A stretch of DNA of 64,000 nucleotides from Brachionus plicatilis (taxonomy: Eukaryota; Rotifera; Eurotatoria; Ploima; Brachionidae): contig QEOQ01000426.1 in NCBI GenBank assembly GCA_010279815.1, forward strand, positions 230,831 through 294,830, given 5' to 3'. The stretch's first letter is position 1; each line of letters begins with the position of its first letter. The notes below the pieces were generated by a model. The model saw only the letters and a program-made list of their open reading frames with translations, did no database searches and was not told the DNA's origin. The position numbers and the translations under genes are program-made. Positions 33,853 through 47,254 of the stretch are shown here, piece by piece.

Positions 33853-35148
33853 AAATTATTTTCGGACTTTTTTAAACAAACTTATTTATTTTTTAATAAT
33901 TTAAAAATTACAATCTTTCGTTTTATTTTGAATTTTTTGATTTTTTTTGAGCACTTTGAATTGAATCCATTTTAACTTTGTTTAAATAAAATACTAAAAA
34001 ATGTAGTTTTATATGAAAGAGTTTTTTTTTAGGTAAAAAGAATTTATTTTTAATTTAATTCGTTATCATTAGCTTGTAAATATTTGATATTTTCTTGATA
34101 AAATGATTTACTTTCAAGCTAAAAATTACATATATATTTTATCTGCCTATTGTCCCAATTTCTAAGACTAATTGGCAAGATTTTTTTTCTTTTAAACATT
34201 TTTCAATAAAACTTTATAAAAAGCCCATAAAAGAACAAAAAAAAACAGGATAAAATTCAAATCATCTCTTTTTATAAATCGTTTGAAAGTTTTCCGGTAA
34301 TATTTTTAAAAATTGAAATATCTTAATATCTAAATATCTTAATTGAAATAAGTGCACTTTTTTTTTGTAGAAATTTTGAGAACAAATTTTAAAGAAAATT
34401 ATTGAAACAGTTTTTCTTTAATTTTTATAAAGTTAAAATTCTAAACTTAACCCAATATTTTTTATTATTTTGTTTTACTTTGCTTTGTGATTTAAAAAAA
34501 AAATAAAATTATTTAATTATTTTTTTCCATGAAACATTTTAATATTGATGTAATATTACCCGTTCTGCGGTTTAAAGTAAAATACTGTATTAAGAGATTG
34601 CTCAAGTTGTTTAGTTATTATCCTCCTCTCGTATCCATTCATTAATACCGACTGCTTTTTCAATCTCTCGCTCTTCTTGTCCTTTTTTCTTATTTTCGTT
34701 ATAAATTTTTTCTTAGACAATTAAAAAAAAAAGACAAATTTATTTTTATTTATTTTTAATTAATTTTTAATTAAAATTTCTAAAATATTGTATTGTTTTA
34801 AAATTCTTACAATTAAATAATTTAAATTCTACTGCAATTATTTCTTTTCCATGAAACGTTTTCCAAGTTCGTTTAAAGAATCGAACAAAATACTTTCTTC
34901 TTCTCTCTCTATTGATAATTAAAAAGTAAAAAGTTTAATTTTAAAGCAAATATTTAATAATTTTGCAATTTTCAGGTAAATTATCCGTTTGTCAAATATT
35001 TTTTCTTGTTTGACGATGCTAAAATTTTTTCTATCTAAAATTGATTAATGCACTGGGCAAATATTTGTAAAATAATTTTGCTAAAAATTCATTATTAACT
35101 TAAAATTTTTTTTTACAAGTTAAAGTCTTTATTAGATTTAGAAGTGCT
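33853..35148. other. AT-rich spacer
   Basis: No coding exon, RNA gene or terminal repeat recognised. Confidence 0.5.
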
Positions 35149-36171
35149 ATGAAGCAAAAAATTTTGGTCATATCAGTTATTCTAACAGGTGTTTTAGCAC
35201 TTTTCTACCTGAAATACGACTTATCTCTCATCAAATATATTAAATTAATAAAGAACTCAAGAGATAAGTCACAAAACAGTTCAAATAGGACATCTATAGA
35301 AAAATTTGCAGAGAAAAAAGATTCTTGTTCCCTAATACTTGATGATGCCTTAAAAATTTACAATAATGTACCAAGCATAAAAATTAGCCAAGAAGAAAAC
35401 AACATTTTAGCTGTATTAAACCGGAACAAAATTCAAAATATGTTTATAGTGACAGTTTCTAACTATGGCTTTCGAGATTTAACACTCAATTGGATTATTA
35501 GCTTGAAAAGAATAAACATAACCAAATTTGTAATTTTTTCATTCGATCAAGACTTTGTCAACTATTTAATTTCCAAAGGCTACAAGGACAATGTTTTAGA
35601 TTTACCCAAGAGTTGGATGCATTTATCGGTTGACAAAACCTCAGCTAATTTTCTCTCCAAAAACTATTATGCGATTACTCAAGCTAAAACAAACGTGGTC
35701 TTCAAGTTGCTTAATTTGAACCAAAAATTTATTTTTAGTGATGTCGATTGTGTCTGGCTGAATAGAGCTATTTTCAATTACGCTGAGTTAATAGCAATAA
35801 ACTCCAAGGCTCACTTGATTTATGCCCAGGACTTTGGAAACAACCAAGCTTATTACAACACAGGCTTCTTTTTTGCAACACCAACTGATTTCAGCAAAAA
35901 GCTTTATTTAATGATGACAAAACTGCAGGAACAGGATGCCAAAAGTGTTGACCAATTTGTTCTAGACAAAATTTTAAAGAAGATCAGCTTCAATGATAAT
36001 AGATTGGAAACTTTCGATATATTGACCATCGCTAATGGAAATTACTATTTTCACAAAAAAATGGACCGAATTTTCCAAATAACACCATTTGCAGTTCATG
36101 CAAATTATTTTCCTTCATTTGAAACAAAAGTCAATGCTTTGAAATCCAGAAATCTTTGGTTCATTGAATAA
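35149..36171 (+). CDS. Type II membrane nucleotide-diphospho-sugar transferase-like protein
   Basis: An intact single-exon gene of 340 residues. A signal anchor spans about residues 4-23 (ILVISVILTGVLALFY), leaving a short cytosolic tail and a lumenal catalytic part. The Nucleotid_trans (GT77-like) pattern is visible: FIVTVSNYGFRDLTLNWI, then KLLNLNQKFIFSDVDCVWL with the DVD metal and sugar-nucleotide motif, YYNTGFFFATPT, and a DQFVLDKIL segment. Enzymes of this group act in the Golgi and transfer a sugar from UDP-sugars; the acceptor cannot be told from sequence. The ATG at 35149 is the first in frame and places the anchor correctly. No introns are evident. Confidence 0.82.
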   Translation: MKQKILVISVILTGVLALFYLKYDLSLIKYIKLIKNSRDKSQNSSNRTSIEKFAEKKDSCSLILDDALKIYNNVPSIKISQEENNILAVLNRNKIQNMFIVTVSNYGFRDLTLNWIISLKRINITKFVIFSFDQDFVNYLISKGYKDNVLDLPKSWMHLSVDKTSANFLSKNYYAITQAKTNVVFKLLNLNQKFIFSDVDCVWLNRAIFNYAELIAINSKAHLIYAQDFGNNQAYYNTGFFFATPTDFSKKLYLMMTKLQEQDAKSVDQFVLDKILKKISFNDNRLETFDILTIANGNYYFHKKMDRIFQITPFAVHANYFPSFETKVNALKSRNLWFIE

Positions 36172-38129
36172 AATAAATTATTAGTTGTGGGACAGAGAAG
36201 ATAAGAGCAATTAAACTTGGACAATTTGCAAAGTGATTGTGAATTTTTTTCTCAAGGTGCTTTATAAAAAAGTGCCCTTTTTTCTTTTAAAATTTTTTCT
36301 TATTTAAAATTTATTTTAAGATCGAACAGCTTTAATTTAATTTAAACAGATTTCATAATTATTTTTTTAGGCATTTTAAATTTCGAAACTTGAAAAAAAT
36401 GAAAAAATTCAATATATTTTTTGATACATTTGTTACACTTAAGTCTAGCCACAACTTAAATGTTAATAAAAGTTACAAATTGGTTTTAAATTATTTATTA
36501 AAATAATAAGAGTGAATTTTTAGACAAGCCATAGCAAGGATATTACTTTAATTTATATTCAAGTCATGATTAGTAATAGTTTAGTATTTAAATGAAATAT
36601 TTAAAAATAAAGTTAAAAAACTAAATGTTAACTAAAACAAGGTATAACTAAAACAAGGTAATTTTTTACAGAAAATTAATCATTCGGTCGCAAATCTCTC
36701 GGCCAACAATCGTGAAAGATTCAAATATTAAAATTTTTTCAATAGATCTATTTGTTTTGAAATTTACACTTAGAAAAGCATTCTTTTCAATTGAAGCATT
36801 TCTGAATTCCAATCTTTCATTATTGATTATTTTTTCAGACAATTTTGAGTTTTTTAAAAAATATACTTAATTTTTTCTTTTCTGATCTAAACTTCAAATT
36901 CCTTTTTTTTTCATTTTCAAAATCATTAATGCTCTATTATTCTTGACTTTATAAATCAATATTATATTTTTTTTTTAAACTGAAAATAAATATTTCAATA
37001 TTTTTTAATCTATTTATTTGTTCAGATTAAATAAATTTCAGTGTTAAAATGCATAAAGTCTAAAATTAAATCAAATCACTTGATTATTTGTATCATCTTT
37101 AAATAGCACATTAAAATTAAAAAAGATAATATTTAAAATTAAAAATTTTACTTTATAATTAAAATTAAAATAAACCCCAGAGTGTCTTAATACTCAATTA
37201 TTTGTGAATTAAATTATGTATTATTAGGTTCACCAAATCAGTCTTCCAGACCTATTAATTAGCTTTAAAAATAAATTAGAATTCTAAAGAAAAAGAATAT
37301 GTATTTACTGATTAATTGAGATTTATGATCTTTGATTTAAGTCTGCCAATACAAAAGAAAAGCTTAAGTTTTATGGCTTCAGAAAAGTATTTTAAAGTAC
37401 AGTGAAACCTCTCTAATTTGTCCACCTTTTAATCTGTGAACCTCTTTAAATGTCCACTTTTTTTTTCCATTTAAATCATAAATTGGCCACTTGACTCTCC
37501 GGATTTGAATCCACATAATCATATTTTCTGGAACACTTGTGTAAATAATAGTAAACTGCAGTATAACCCAGTCAACCAAAATTTAATGATTCTTTAAGGA
37601 TTTCATGAGGGAAATTTGTAATGATTCTTTAAAGATATTGTACTCAATTTCATTAAGATTTCATTAAAGAATCATTAAAAAATCATCTATTAATCATCAT
37701 GTAAAAATTTTTTATTTTTTTTTCAATTTTTTTATTGAAGGTACCTTTTAAGATTTTTATTTCATACAAATTATTTATTCGTGGATTTGCTATTCTATTA
37801 ATTGATTAATTAGTGGCGTTATATAACTGCACTACAATAAAAATTTTCTAATTCTTTAATTTCAATTTTTTTTATTTTGGTTTTATGTCCTTTACAATAT
37901 TTTACTTTTTTATTGATTAAAAAAATTGAAATAATGATAGAATCATTATCAAGTTTCGAATGTATAAATGTTCAATAGCTAATTTTCAATTTAATAATTA
38001 CTTAATTATCTATATTTTTTCTCTAAAACAAAAATTCTTTAAAAAAATTTTTCTCTTTTATGAACGTTAACCTTTTTAATGATAACTAATTTTCTAAAAA
38101 AATTTTTTTAAAGTTTTTTGATAACATTT
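36172..38129. other. AT-rich spacer with MITE-like scraps
   Basis: At 37400-37465, CAGTGAAACCTCTCTAATTT and several TTGTCCAC/TGTCCAC words resemble the end of a pogo/mariner-type element; no partner end was found. No genes seen. Confidence 0.4.
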
Positions 38130-38300
38130 TTTGTTATCCGCATGATAACATATCCGGATAGTCGCCATCGCCCTGTTGATTTAATAAAACGCTTTCTTAA
38201 AGTCGACAAAAATAGTTCCTAGCGGAATTTTCCTAGTGTTAAGCAGAGTTTTATTTAAAAATACATTCTTGTTGGCGGTGAACAGATTAGAAAGAGAATG
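38130..38300 (-). pseudogene. LINE reverse transcriptase fragment
   Basis: The minus strand reads LLNTRKIPLGTIFVDFKKAF followed by a stop and INRAM, which is RT motif A of a non-LTR element. Nothing else of the element survives nearby. Confidence 0.6.
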
Positions 38301-38868
38301 AGTTGATCAAAATTATGAAATTTATTTTAAATTAATAAAAATAAATTTGTATTTTTTTTGTATTTTTAATTGACTTATGAAAAATATAAAACGAAAATAA
38401 GATCAAGAGGCAAGAAGAGCGAGAAAGCTAAAATAAGCCGAGCATCAGAACCTCGAGATGGATCCAGTAACTTAAAATTAAAGAAAGGTAGATGTGGATG
38501 TGATGCCGTAGCATCACGTGTTTGAGATTTTAATATTTAGTTTTCATTTCTGGTGGAATTGTTAAATGGTTTTGCTGTAAACAATTTTTTGAATAAAATA
38601 AAAAATATCGTGGCAGTACTGAACATTTTTATATTTAATATTGTTTTGTCATCGCTGAATTTAGTGTAATTTTTTAATTAAAAAAAATTAAAAATAGGCA
38701 TTTTCTGTATCACGTGTTTGAAAACACTTATTTTAATCTTTTACAAACATTTTTTAGCGCAGAGATTTTATATTCATTATTTAAGATTAATTAGAATAAA
38801 TGCATTATATCAATTTTTTTTAAACTTATTACAACATTACAAATAGAACTTTATTGAATTAAAAAATT

Positions 38869-41800
38869 TTAAATTTTTAAATTTTCTAATACATCTAATA
38901 CAGCATCATTTATTGATAAATAAATAATTTTTTCGTCATAAAATCCGGCACTTTTTCCTTTTGAACTTGCCACTTCCATTCGCTTTAGTCGATCTATGAA
39001 TTGATCTAAACAAAAATAAACAATCTTTATTTATTTAGAAAAAAAAATAAAAAAGTATACCATTGCATTCAGCTAGTAAAACACCAACCCCAATTTCTTT
39101 GTATTCAGCGATCAACTTTTAAAATTTTTTTAAATAAAATCAAATTAAAAATTAAAATTTTCTTACTTTTTTTATAGCTTTTGCTCCAACAGAATCAATA
39201 AAAATAAACGGTGAACAATCAATAATCAAATATCTAAAGTTGGGCATGGGCATCAAATCTTCCTGGTGTTCTTTGTCACTCATTTCGATCGCCATGTGTC
39301 CATTTTTTTTAGTCATCCCAACCTTATTATTATTTGGCTTGTTTCTGGATCTTAGTTTGTCAAACAAACAATTGCCAGACTTTATTTGTTTCTTTTTCAA
39401 ATCCATTCTCTTTTTATATGTTTCCATAAATTCCTGAGGTTTAGCCTCGGTCAATTGATAGACCAAGTTCAAGAATCTCTCTGAATTCGAAGCATGCAAT
39501 TCACACTGAACTCTCACTATTTTAATTTGGTCAATTTCTTCTGCCTGAAAAAATAAAGTAAAAAAAGTAAAAATAAAAAAACAATTCTTCTATTTTACTT
39601 GTTTGTATATTTTGATGTCCTTATACAGCTCGGTTCTTGGTATATTTCCCAATCTGGTTGAATAGGGTTCTATTGATCTAATAATGTGCATCACAATGTA
39701 ATAGATTACACCTGCTGCAAGACCATAGTCAACATTTAAAATAACAGTTGCTAAAAATGTTATCAAAAATTGATACTTTAAAATAAAAATAAAAATAAAA
39801 TATTTATTTAAAAAAAAATTTTTTATACAAACTCATTCTTGCTGACTTTCCAATAGAATTTTAAATCAGCTAATTTTTTCAATAGACCTTGTAGCGCAAC
39901 AAGAATGATTGAGGCTAGACAAGCGCGAGGTAAATCTCTGAACAAAGGAGCAATGAAAAGCAGTACCATGCCTACGATGATACTTGAGAACAAAGAAGCT
40001 AATTGGGTTCTTCCACCAGCGTTATTTTGCACCAAAGATCGACTAAGCGAGCCAGCGCTGACAAAACAGGAAAAGAAAGAACCAAATATATTGCCTGTTC
40101 CATAAGCCATCAATTCTTGGTTCGAATTTATCTTGTATTTGTGGGTTTTGGCAAAAACGTCACAAAGAGAATAATTACTTACAAAAGCAATTATTGCAAT
40201 CAAAAAACATTCAATTATCACATCTGAAAAAAGAGAAATTGGTGGTATACGTGGTTTTGGAAGTCTTTGGTTGTGAACAAGTTAATTTTAAATTATTTAA
40301 AATTTTTAAGAAAAAAATTTTCTCTTACCCTGCCTCAATGGGACCGATTACTCGGATGTCGAAGTTTGCATTTAACTTTGCCAAATATGAAATCAAAGTG
40401 CCAAAAATAACCTAAACATTATAATTTTATTTATAATATTAAATTATTTATTTTAGCTTACTATTAAAAGTTCAGTTGGAATCGGAACTTAAAAACGCAT
40501 ATTTATTTAAAATTTTTAATTTTATTATTATTATGAATATTGCTATTAAGGACGAATTTGTTCGATTTCAAAATAAATATCCAAGATTATTTGATCGAAA
40601 AGAAATCAATGAAAATATATGTTCAACAAGATATGAAAATATTCAAGAGATAGAAAATCGATTTCAATTACAAGTTCAATTACATATACCCCTAGAGTTT
40701 TGAGGGGCTACAGTATTGGTATGTATTCATAATCAATTGATAGCATATTGATAACTCACATTTTTTATTTTTTATCCCATTGCAATCTTATAACATTGAA
40801 ATTAAATGGAAGCAAACGAGAGTAAGATTAAGGTTATGAATATCGGCAGCAGCGAGTATATAGCAAAAATAAGTGGGGTATTTTTGTAATTTTATGTAAT
40901 GATAATTTTACTATTTTTTCCTCTTTTTTACTATTTTTTGACCATAAATTTACGTAATTTTTCGTAAATTCAATTTTAAAATGACTAAAAATTTTTTACT
41001 ATTTTTACTCTGTAACACCCCCTCTACCCCAGCCCCCTACTCCGGCCTCTGCTCCTCTGTGTTTCCCATATATATATTAGTTTTATTTTATTTTGAGTTT
41101 AGTTTTAGTTTTTTCAATAAAGTTGTGAAGAAATTAAAATTCTTTTATTTAGTAGCGCCACGCTATTAAAACTCTTTTTTGCCATTTTTTAAACCATAAA
41201 TTTACGTGAAAAACAAAAAGGCCAAAAAATTGACCAATTTTTCATAATTTTTCAAAAAATTTGAAAAATTTTAAAAAACCATTGAATTTCTAATAAAAAA
41301 AATTTACCAAATTTTGCTTTTTTTTACGTAAATTTACGTAAAACCTTTTTTCTTAAATGGCAAAAAATGGTAAAAAATAGTAAAATTGAAATTACATAAA
41401 ATTGCAGAAATACCCCACTAATTAATTAAACGTTTCAAATTTTAAATATTAAGGTTTCAGATATTCAAAACTTAATTGCTATCTAATTTTTGACTTTAAA
41501 TTCTTAAACTACGTCCTGAAAATAATAATTATTGAATTTTTAAAATCATCTCAGCCTTTTAATTTATTAATTTTTTTCTAATTCTAAAATAACTAAATGA
41601 AAATAATTTACCATAAAACACTATAAATCAAGACACTAATCCAACGTGTACTAGGATGAGATGATTAGAAAAATTCAACTAACTTCAACTTACTTGTAAA
41701 AATTCAATAATTATTATTATTTTCAGGTTCAACAAAAACTTCCATTTTTTCATCATTTTCAAAATCAATAATTTTTTTCAAAATACTCCAAGGTTACTAG

Positions 41801-44297
41801 TGATAGAACCGATAAATTTAGACTTAGGTGGCATAATAATAACATTTAATGGGATTGGTTTCAATCGGGCATGCTTCCGTTTTTTGAAAAAACTTTATTT
41901 AACGGAAAAATTTAAAAATTTTAAAAAACAATAAATTTTTTTAGAAAAAATTTAGATCATTTTGTACAATAATATACCTGAAAAACCATAATTATAAAAC
42001 AGTTATCATCGTTAACGTTGTTAACGTTTTTTTTTTCATTTTTTTTGACCAACATTTAAAAATCAAAAATTTTATTTAATAATTTATTTAAAAAACTCAA
42101 AATTTTATTACGATTAACCTCGTTTACTACCGTTAATTAACGTTAACGATTTATTTTTTCTTTATTAATCTGTATTTGTAATGAGCAATTTGAATTTCTA
42201 ACAGTTTAAATAATATTGGCTTATAATATTTTAATATAACTAATTTTGGAAATTCCTAATAAATTTAATAAAAAATGAACAAATTTATTCAACTAAAAAT
42301 AGATTTATTAAATCAAACAAAAAATAATTAAAATGAACAAAATATTTGTCTTCAGAAAAAAAAATAAACCGAAATTTTTTTTGTTAACATCTACCAAAAA
42401 ATTTAATTAATTAATAAAAAAAGTAACTTCTAAAAAATCATTTTTTTTAATAAATTTAAGATAGTAAATCTATTTTTTATTTAAAATTGGTCTTAAATAA
42501 ATTTTTAGCATATTTTTTAAGAATTGTCATAAGATTCGTTCAGAATTTTGTCTTGTTATATTTAAAAAAAAAAGTGGTCTATAAAGTAATCCTTGGGACA
42601 CCATACGATTATTTAAACTGAAAAAAAGTATTCTTTTTGGCTTTTTTTCAATAATAAAAATTTGCACACTCTTTTATTTAAACAAAACTATATACCAGGA
42701 CGTAGAAAATGTTATGCTGTTTTAGAATTTATATAATTTTAAAAAAGATTTTAAATTTTTAAAAAATTAGAAATTCAGATAGCCCTTAAGTTTTTGAATT
42801 TCTGGAACCTTATAATTTTTTTTTATTCTATTATTTATATTTTTAATTTATTTTCATTTTAATTTTATTTGCATTTTGCAGAGATTTTGCACATCATTAG
42901 CAGACTTTTACAGTTGATACAACTTTGAATGTTGCACCATTCTGCATTCACAGAATTAATTTTGAACTTTTAGAAAAAAAGTTATTTAATTTTTATACAT
43001 TTTTTTTTGTTCTTTTGTACTGAACTTCATAAAACCAGGTAGTGGCTGGTCACAGAACAGAGAAAACCCTAACTTTCAATTCAAAAGTCAAAATTTTAAA
43101 ATTTCAAAATATTTGCTCTGTCAAAATAAATTTGAAAAAGAGCTTTAGATTACTTTTTGAATAAGAAAATTTTCAAATACTTAGTTTTACAATTTTCTTC
43201 TAAATCAAATATTAATTAATATTAATTAAATTAGGCGTCCATTTTGTAATCGAAATAGAAAAAGTAAAAATATTTTAACTTACCTTTGAATTTTTTGGTA
43301 AATTTTTCATTGATTAAAAATTTTACAGCAAACAAAACTCCAATGCAAATAGCTGATGTTATCACTGTAGCTAGATTTGTTTGTGGAATTTTCAAAATAA
43401 TATCATACCAAATCTTTTTAAAAAATCATTCATTTAATATAAAAAATTTTAAAATAAAAAAAAATCACTTTTGGTATTTGAAAAGCTCCTGAGTAGTTTT
43501 TCAACGAAATTCCCAAAACTGACTTTATCTGTGAAGTAAACACATGAATTGCGCTACCTGACAAAAAAAAGAAAACATATTTTCAAAATCAATTTATTTA
43601 ATTATAAAATACCAGTCAAAAATCCATTTATCATGGGCTCACTTAAAAACGATGTTATGAATCCTAGATTGAAGAAAAACATAACTATTTGAATGATGCC
43701 GATCCAAAATGCCGATGCCATTCCGATCAGAACTCTAGCCTCTTCCCTATCATCACTCAAAAAATTGGACACATCTATTTCTTGGGAAATGTCATTAAGT
43801 GTTTTGTTAAACCCTTCTGGTGGCGCGTATTTGTCCTCTAAATTGGTGATCAATGAACTAGTCATGAGTGACGTGATGGCAAATGTTCCCATTGATAATT
43901 GTTTTGAGCTTCCAAGAAAAAAGTAAATCAAGACAGGAAAAAAAGAGGTGTACAGTCCATAGATTGGAGCTAAAGAAGCCAACAAAGCATAGCCCATTCC
44001 TTGCGGTATTTGCATAATTCCTACAGTCAGACCAGCAAAAAGATCAGCTAAAAAAGTCTCTTTTAAGTTGTATTCTCTTAGCCAGACTAAAAAAGGCAAT
44101 CGGTTGAGAACATTTTGGATAAGGCACTCTTTTCCGGGAGAACAACCCTTAATCAGCATAGCCCGAATTGTAAGCATCACACTAAATCCTTTAAATGCAC
44201 TGGTTGAATGTTTTTTTTTAAACTTTTCATAGTGATAAACAGGTCGGTTAATCTGGACCTGTGTTTCAACATTGGCAGTTTGTTCAATTGAAGTCAT
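38869..44297 (-). CDS. SLC26: SLC26/SulP anion transporter with STAS domain, ten exons
   Basis: Exons in gene order are 44297-43613, 43557-43469, 43413-43284, 40487-40462, 40411-40329, 40264-39829, 39775-39599, 39544-39167, 39115-39061 and 39005-38869. All introns are GT..AG and every junction keeps frame, giving 731 residues, the usual size for the family. The SulP core shows PQGMGYALLASLAPIYGLYT, SMGTFAITSLM, a Pro-rich VPIPTELLI, and a long hydrophobic region up to about residue 500. The STAS domain (from about 515) contains YLIIDCSPFIFIDSVGAKAI. An N-glycosylation site (FNKT) lies in the first extracellular loop. Such proteins exchange Cl-, HCO3-, SO4 2- or oxalate at the plasma membrane; selectivity is not predictable here. 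Exon 4 is only 26 nt. Intron 3 is 2.8 kb; the others are 50-63 bp. Confidence 0.93.
40873..41418. mobile_element. Palindromic MITE with TAA flanks, in SLC26 intron 3
   Basis: GTGGGGTATTTTTGTAATTT at the left is matched inverted by AAATTGCAGAAATACCCCAC at the right, with TAA on both sides. A 3 bp TAA duplication would suit PIF/Harbinger elements, but so short a duplication is weak evidence in AT-rich DNA. The interior is rich in TTTACGTAAA-type words. Confidence 0.6.
41419..43283. other. Remainder of SLC26 intron 3
   Basis: AT-rich. Multiple GTTAACGTTAA-like words occur at about 42015-42150. No exon-like open frame with splice sites was found between exons 3 and 4. Confidence 0.45.
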
Positions 44298-44420
44298 TTT
44301 AGTTGTACTTTTTAATTTTTATTTTTTTATGTAATTGACTTTGTTCAAGACATAAACATATTAGTTAAAGTTATGGTCTTGTGTATGTCACTTGATATGA
44401 TTTATCTCTCTAATTTGATA

Positions 44421-44870
44421 AAAAAATTTAACTCAAAGTAAAGGGATGTTGCTCTACCAAGCTATCTTGATAAAGATTATTATTTTAATTACTTTTGCGT
44501 TCATTTTTTTTATTGTCTCAAGAAAATAGTTAAATCATTTATTACATTGCAGTTTTTGTTAAATTTTTTTAATCTTTAAAGATAAAGATATGAAGTCTTA
44601 ATTAATTTAATTTTAATACTCTCTAATAAATTTAATAAAAAAAGATTTTTTAGGCTTCACAATTTTTGAAAGAAACAAAAATGGTTAACTTTGGAAAACT
44701 ACATCAAAGAACTTCTTTTTTGGCCAATATTTATCATTAAACTTTATAAACTTTGTTTTAGACCTAAGCATTGTAAATTTTCTAGAATCAAAAACAAAAT
44801 GATTTTTTTGTGAATTTGGAATTTTTTTTTCTGAATCTCTTAAGAATTAAAAAAAGTGAAATTTTAACAA
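44421..44870. repeat. 450 bp direct repeat, copy 1
   Basis: Starts about 120 bp upstream of the SLC26 start codon and is almost identical to 46304-46760 in the same orientation (for example GGGATGTTGCTCTACCAAGC). No LTR-like TG..CA ends and no coding sequence between the copies, so it reads as a segmental duplication rather than LTRs. Confidence 0.8.
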
Positions 44871-45164
44871 ATCAGGGAATAAATGGTCTCTGGAAAGTTA
44901 ATAATATAAGGTAAAGTCTTATAAACAAGGTAAAAAAAGACACATCTAGACTCGGTAAGTGCTCTCGATATGAGTCTATAATTTATTAATAATATTTGAA
45001 TTAAAAAAAATAAAAACAAAATAGAAATGAAAAAGAGTTCTTTAAATTATTTTGTCAACAAAAATATTTCGTAATGGTTGTCGCATTGCTCTCAAAAGTA
45101 TTTTTTCAAATTTCAAATTGTCATTTAAATATCGATTAATTTTAAATAGCTACAAATCAAGTAA

Positions 45165-45539
45165 GGTGTTGTGAATATCAAATACAAATTGAACAAAAAT
45201 TCTTCGTATTTTAATAAATTAAAATTAAAGTTAATAAAAAAAATTAGAAAAAAAAATGCAACATAGTGAAACATACTTTGTTGCACCTTTTTTACCTAAA
45301 ATAATTTTTCTTATGTCAAAAAATGACAAAAAATAAAGAATCGATAAGATTTAAATAAACCATTGATTTGATTTACTAAAAAAAAATAAAATAAAAATTT
45401 CATTTGAGTAAAAAAGGTGCAACAAAGTATGTTTCACTTTATTGCAGTTTTTTTTCTAGTATTTTTCATTTAATTTAATTTTAATTTATTAAAAAATGAA
45501 CAATTTTTGTTCAATTTGTATCTGAAATTCACAAAACCA
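45165..45539. mobile_element. Palindromic hAT-type MITE with perfect 8 bp target duplication
   Basis: Ends GGTGTTGTGAATATCAAATA and, inverted, GTATCTGAAATTCACAAAACCA; the arms continue inward through GCAACA..TTTGTTGCACC. TCAAGTAA is duplicated at 45157-45164 and 45540-45547. It lies between the two copies of the 450 bp direct repeat. Confidence 0.85.
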
Positions 45540-46303
45540 TCAAGTAAAAAGTGTTTGCTTTGCTTCGTTTGGTTTTTGGAAATTCTTCAGCGTCATTCAC
45601 TGTATCATTGAAATTATTTTCGAGAATACTCGCAGAACTAGACATTTTAATTAATTAGTTGTCAAAATTAAAAAAATAGTGCCGTTTTATTTAATTAAGT
45701 TTTAATCCTTATTTTTACGGATTATTTGATTAAAAGGGGAATTTTATTAAATTATTGGGGTAAAATATTAATTATTTGGGGTATTTTATTGAAAATTTGG
45801 GGTATCGAAATTAAAGAGCCAAATTTAATTTATTTATTGATGAACAAACCTCCTATAAAGAGAAGTAAAAAATATAAGATCTTTTTAAGACACTGATAGA
45901 ATAAGATTTCTTAAGTTAAAGACAACTTTTAAAATTTGGTAAAGAACTTTTTCAAAAATTTATAAAGAAAATTTGAATTTTTCTTGTTCAAGATATTTAT
46001 AAGTAATTAAATTAAGAAATTGATAAGATTTTTTTTTAGAAAAAATTTGATCTTTTGATTTAGATTTTTATAGAAAATCTTTATTTCAGAATTAAAAAAT
46101 AATAATGAGAATTTTTCTTTTTATTTATTTCTGTCTCATTGAATTAAAAAAATATATTTAAAAAAATGATTTAACTTTTTTATCTATCAATAATTAAATA
46201 TTTGAATAATTGCAATAATTGATATTTCTGTAAATTTTAGTAAGAGCATTTCATCAATGTTCGTTCATATTTTGGAATTCACTTTAAATAAACTTCTTTA
46301 TTT

Positions 46304-46760
46304 AAAAAATTTAACTCAAAGTAAAGGGATGTTGCTCTACCAAGCTATCTTGATAAAGATTATTATTTTAATTACTTTTGCGTTCATTTTTTTTATTGTC
46401 TCAAGAAAATAGTTAAATCATTTATTACATTGCAGTTTTTGTTAAATTTTTTTAATCTTTAAAGATAAAGATATGAAGTCTTAATTAATTTAATTTTAAT
46501 ACTCTCTAATAAATTTAATAAAAAAAGATTTTTTAGGCTTCACAATTTTTGAAAGAAACAAAAATGGTTAACTTTGGAAAACTACATCAAAGAGAAAAAA
46601 ACTTATTTTTTGGCCAATATTCATCATTAACTTTATAAACTTTGTTTTAGACCTAAGCATTGTAAATTTTCTAGAATCAAAAACAAAATGATTTTTTTGT
46701 GAATTTGGAATTTTTTTTTCTGAATCTCTAAAGAAATAAAAAAAGTGAAATTTTAAACAA
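46304..46760. repeat. 450 bp direct repeat, copy 2
   Basis: Second copy of 44421-44870, about 1.4 kb from the end of copy 1. A few small indels separate the two. Confidence 0.8.
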
Positions 46761-46869
46761 GTGCTAGCGAAATTTACATTCATGAATACTGCCTGTTGCA
46801 TCGATTAACCATATTGGGTATTTAATTTTTAAAGAATCTCAGATATTCGTCTTAGAAATTTTTACAGTA

Positions 46870-47110
46870 CCCATTTGACAAGTGGATTTCTGGTAATTTT
46901 ACGTAAATTTACGTCATTTTACGTAAAAATTGGTAAAAATGAAAATGCCAAAAAAAAAACTCAATTTATTGAATTTTTTGCTATTTTTAAATAAATTTTG
47001 AAAAAAGTAGTTTCTATATACTTGATTATATTTTACCAAAAGTTACTTTTTTTAACTTTTTTTTACTAATTTTTACGTAAATTTAGGTAAAAAAAAGTAA
47101 CTTTTGAAAG
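46870..47110. repeat. TTTACGTAAA-rich repeat
   Basis: Clusters of TTACGTAAA palindromic words, as in the interiors of the elements at 40873-41418 and 60745-61603. Boundaries not found. Confidence 0.4.
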
Positions 47111-47254
47111 AAAATTAAGAATTTTTTAATTTTTCTAATAAACTAGAAGTCAGACCATCCGCGATTTTTGTCTAACGCTATATTAATTACCTATAAAACA
47201 AAAAATAACACATATTTAATTTTTTAAATTTTAAGAATTATTCACTTTTTTTAA

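Noticed and set aside
40476..40703. 75-codon plus-strand frame in SLC26 intron 3
   Set aside because: It overlaps SLC26 exon 4 in antisense and has no homology or splice context.
44421..46760. Interpretation of the direct repeats as LTRs
   Set aside because: No TG..CA ends, primer-binding site, polypurine tract or gag/pol sequence between the copies.
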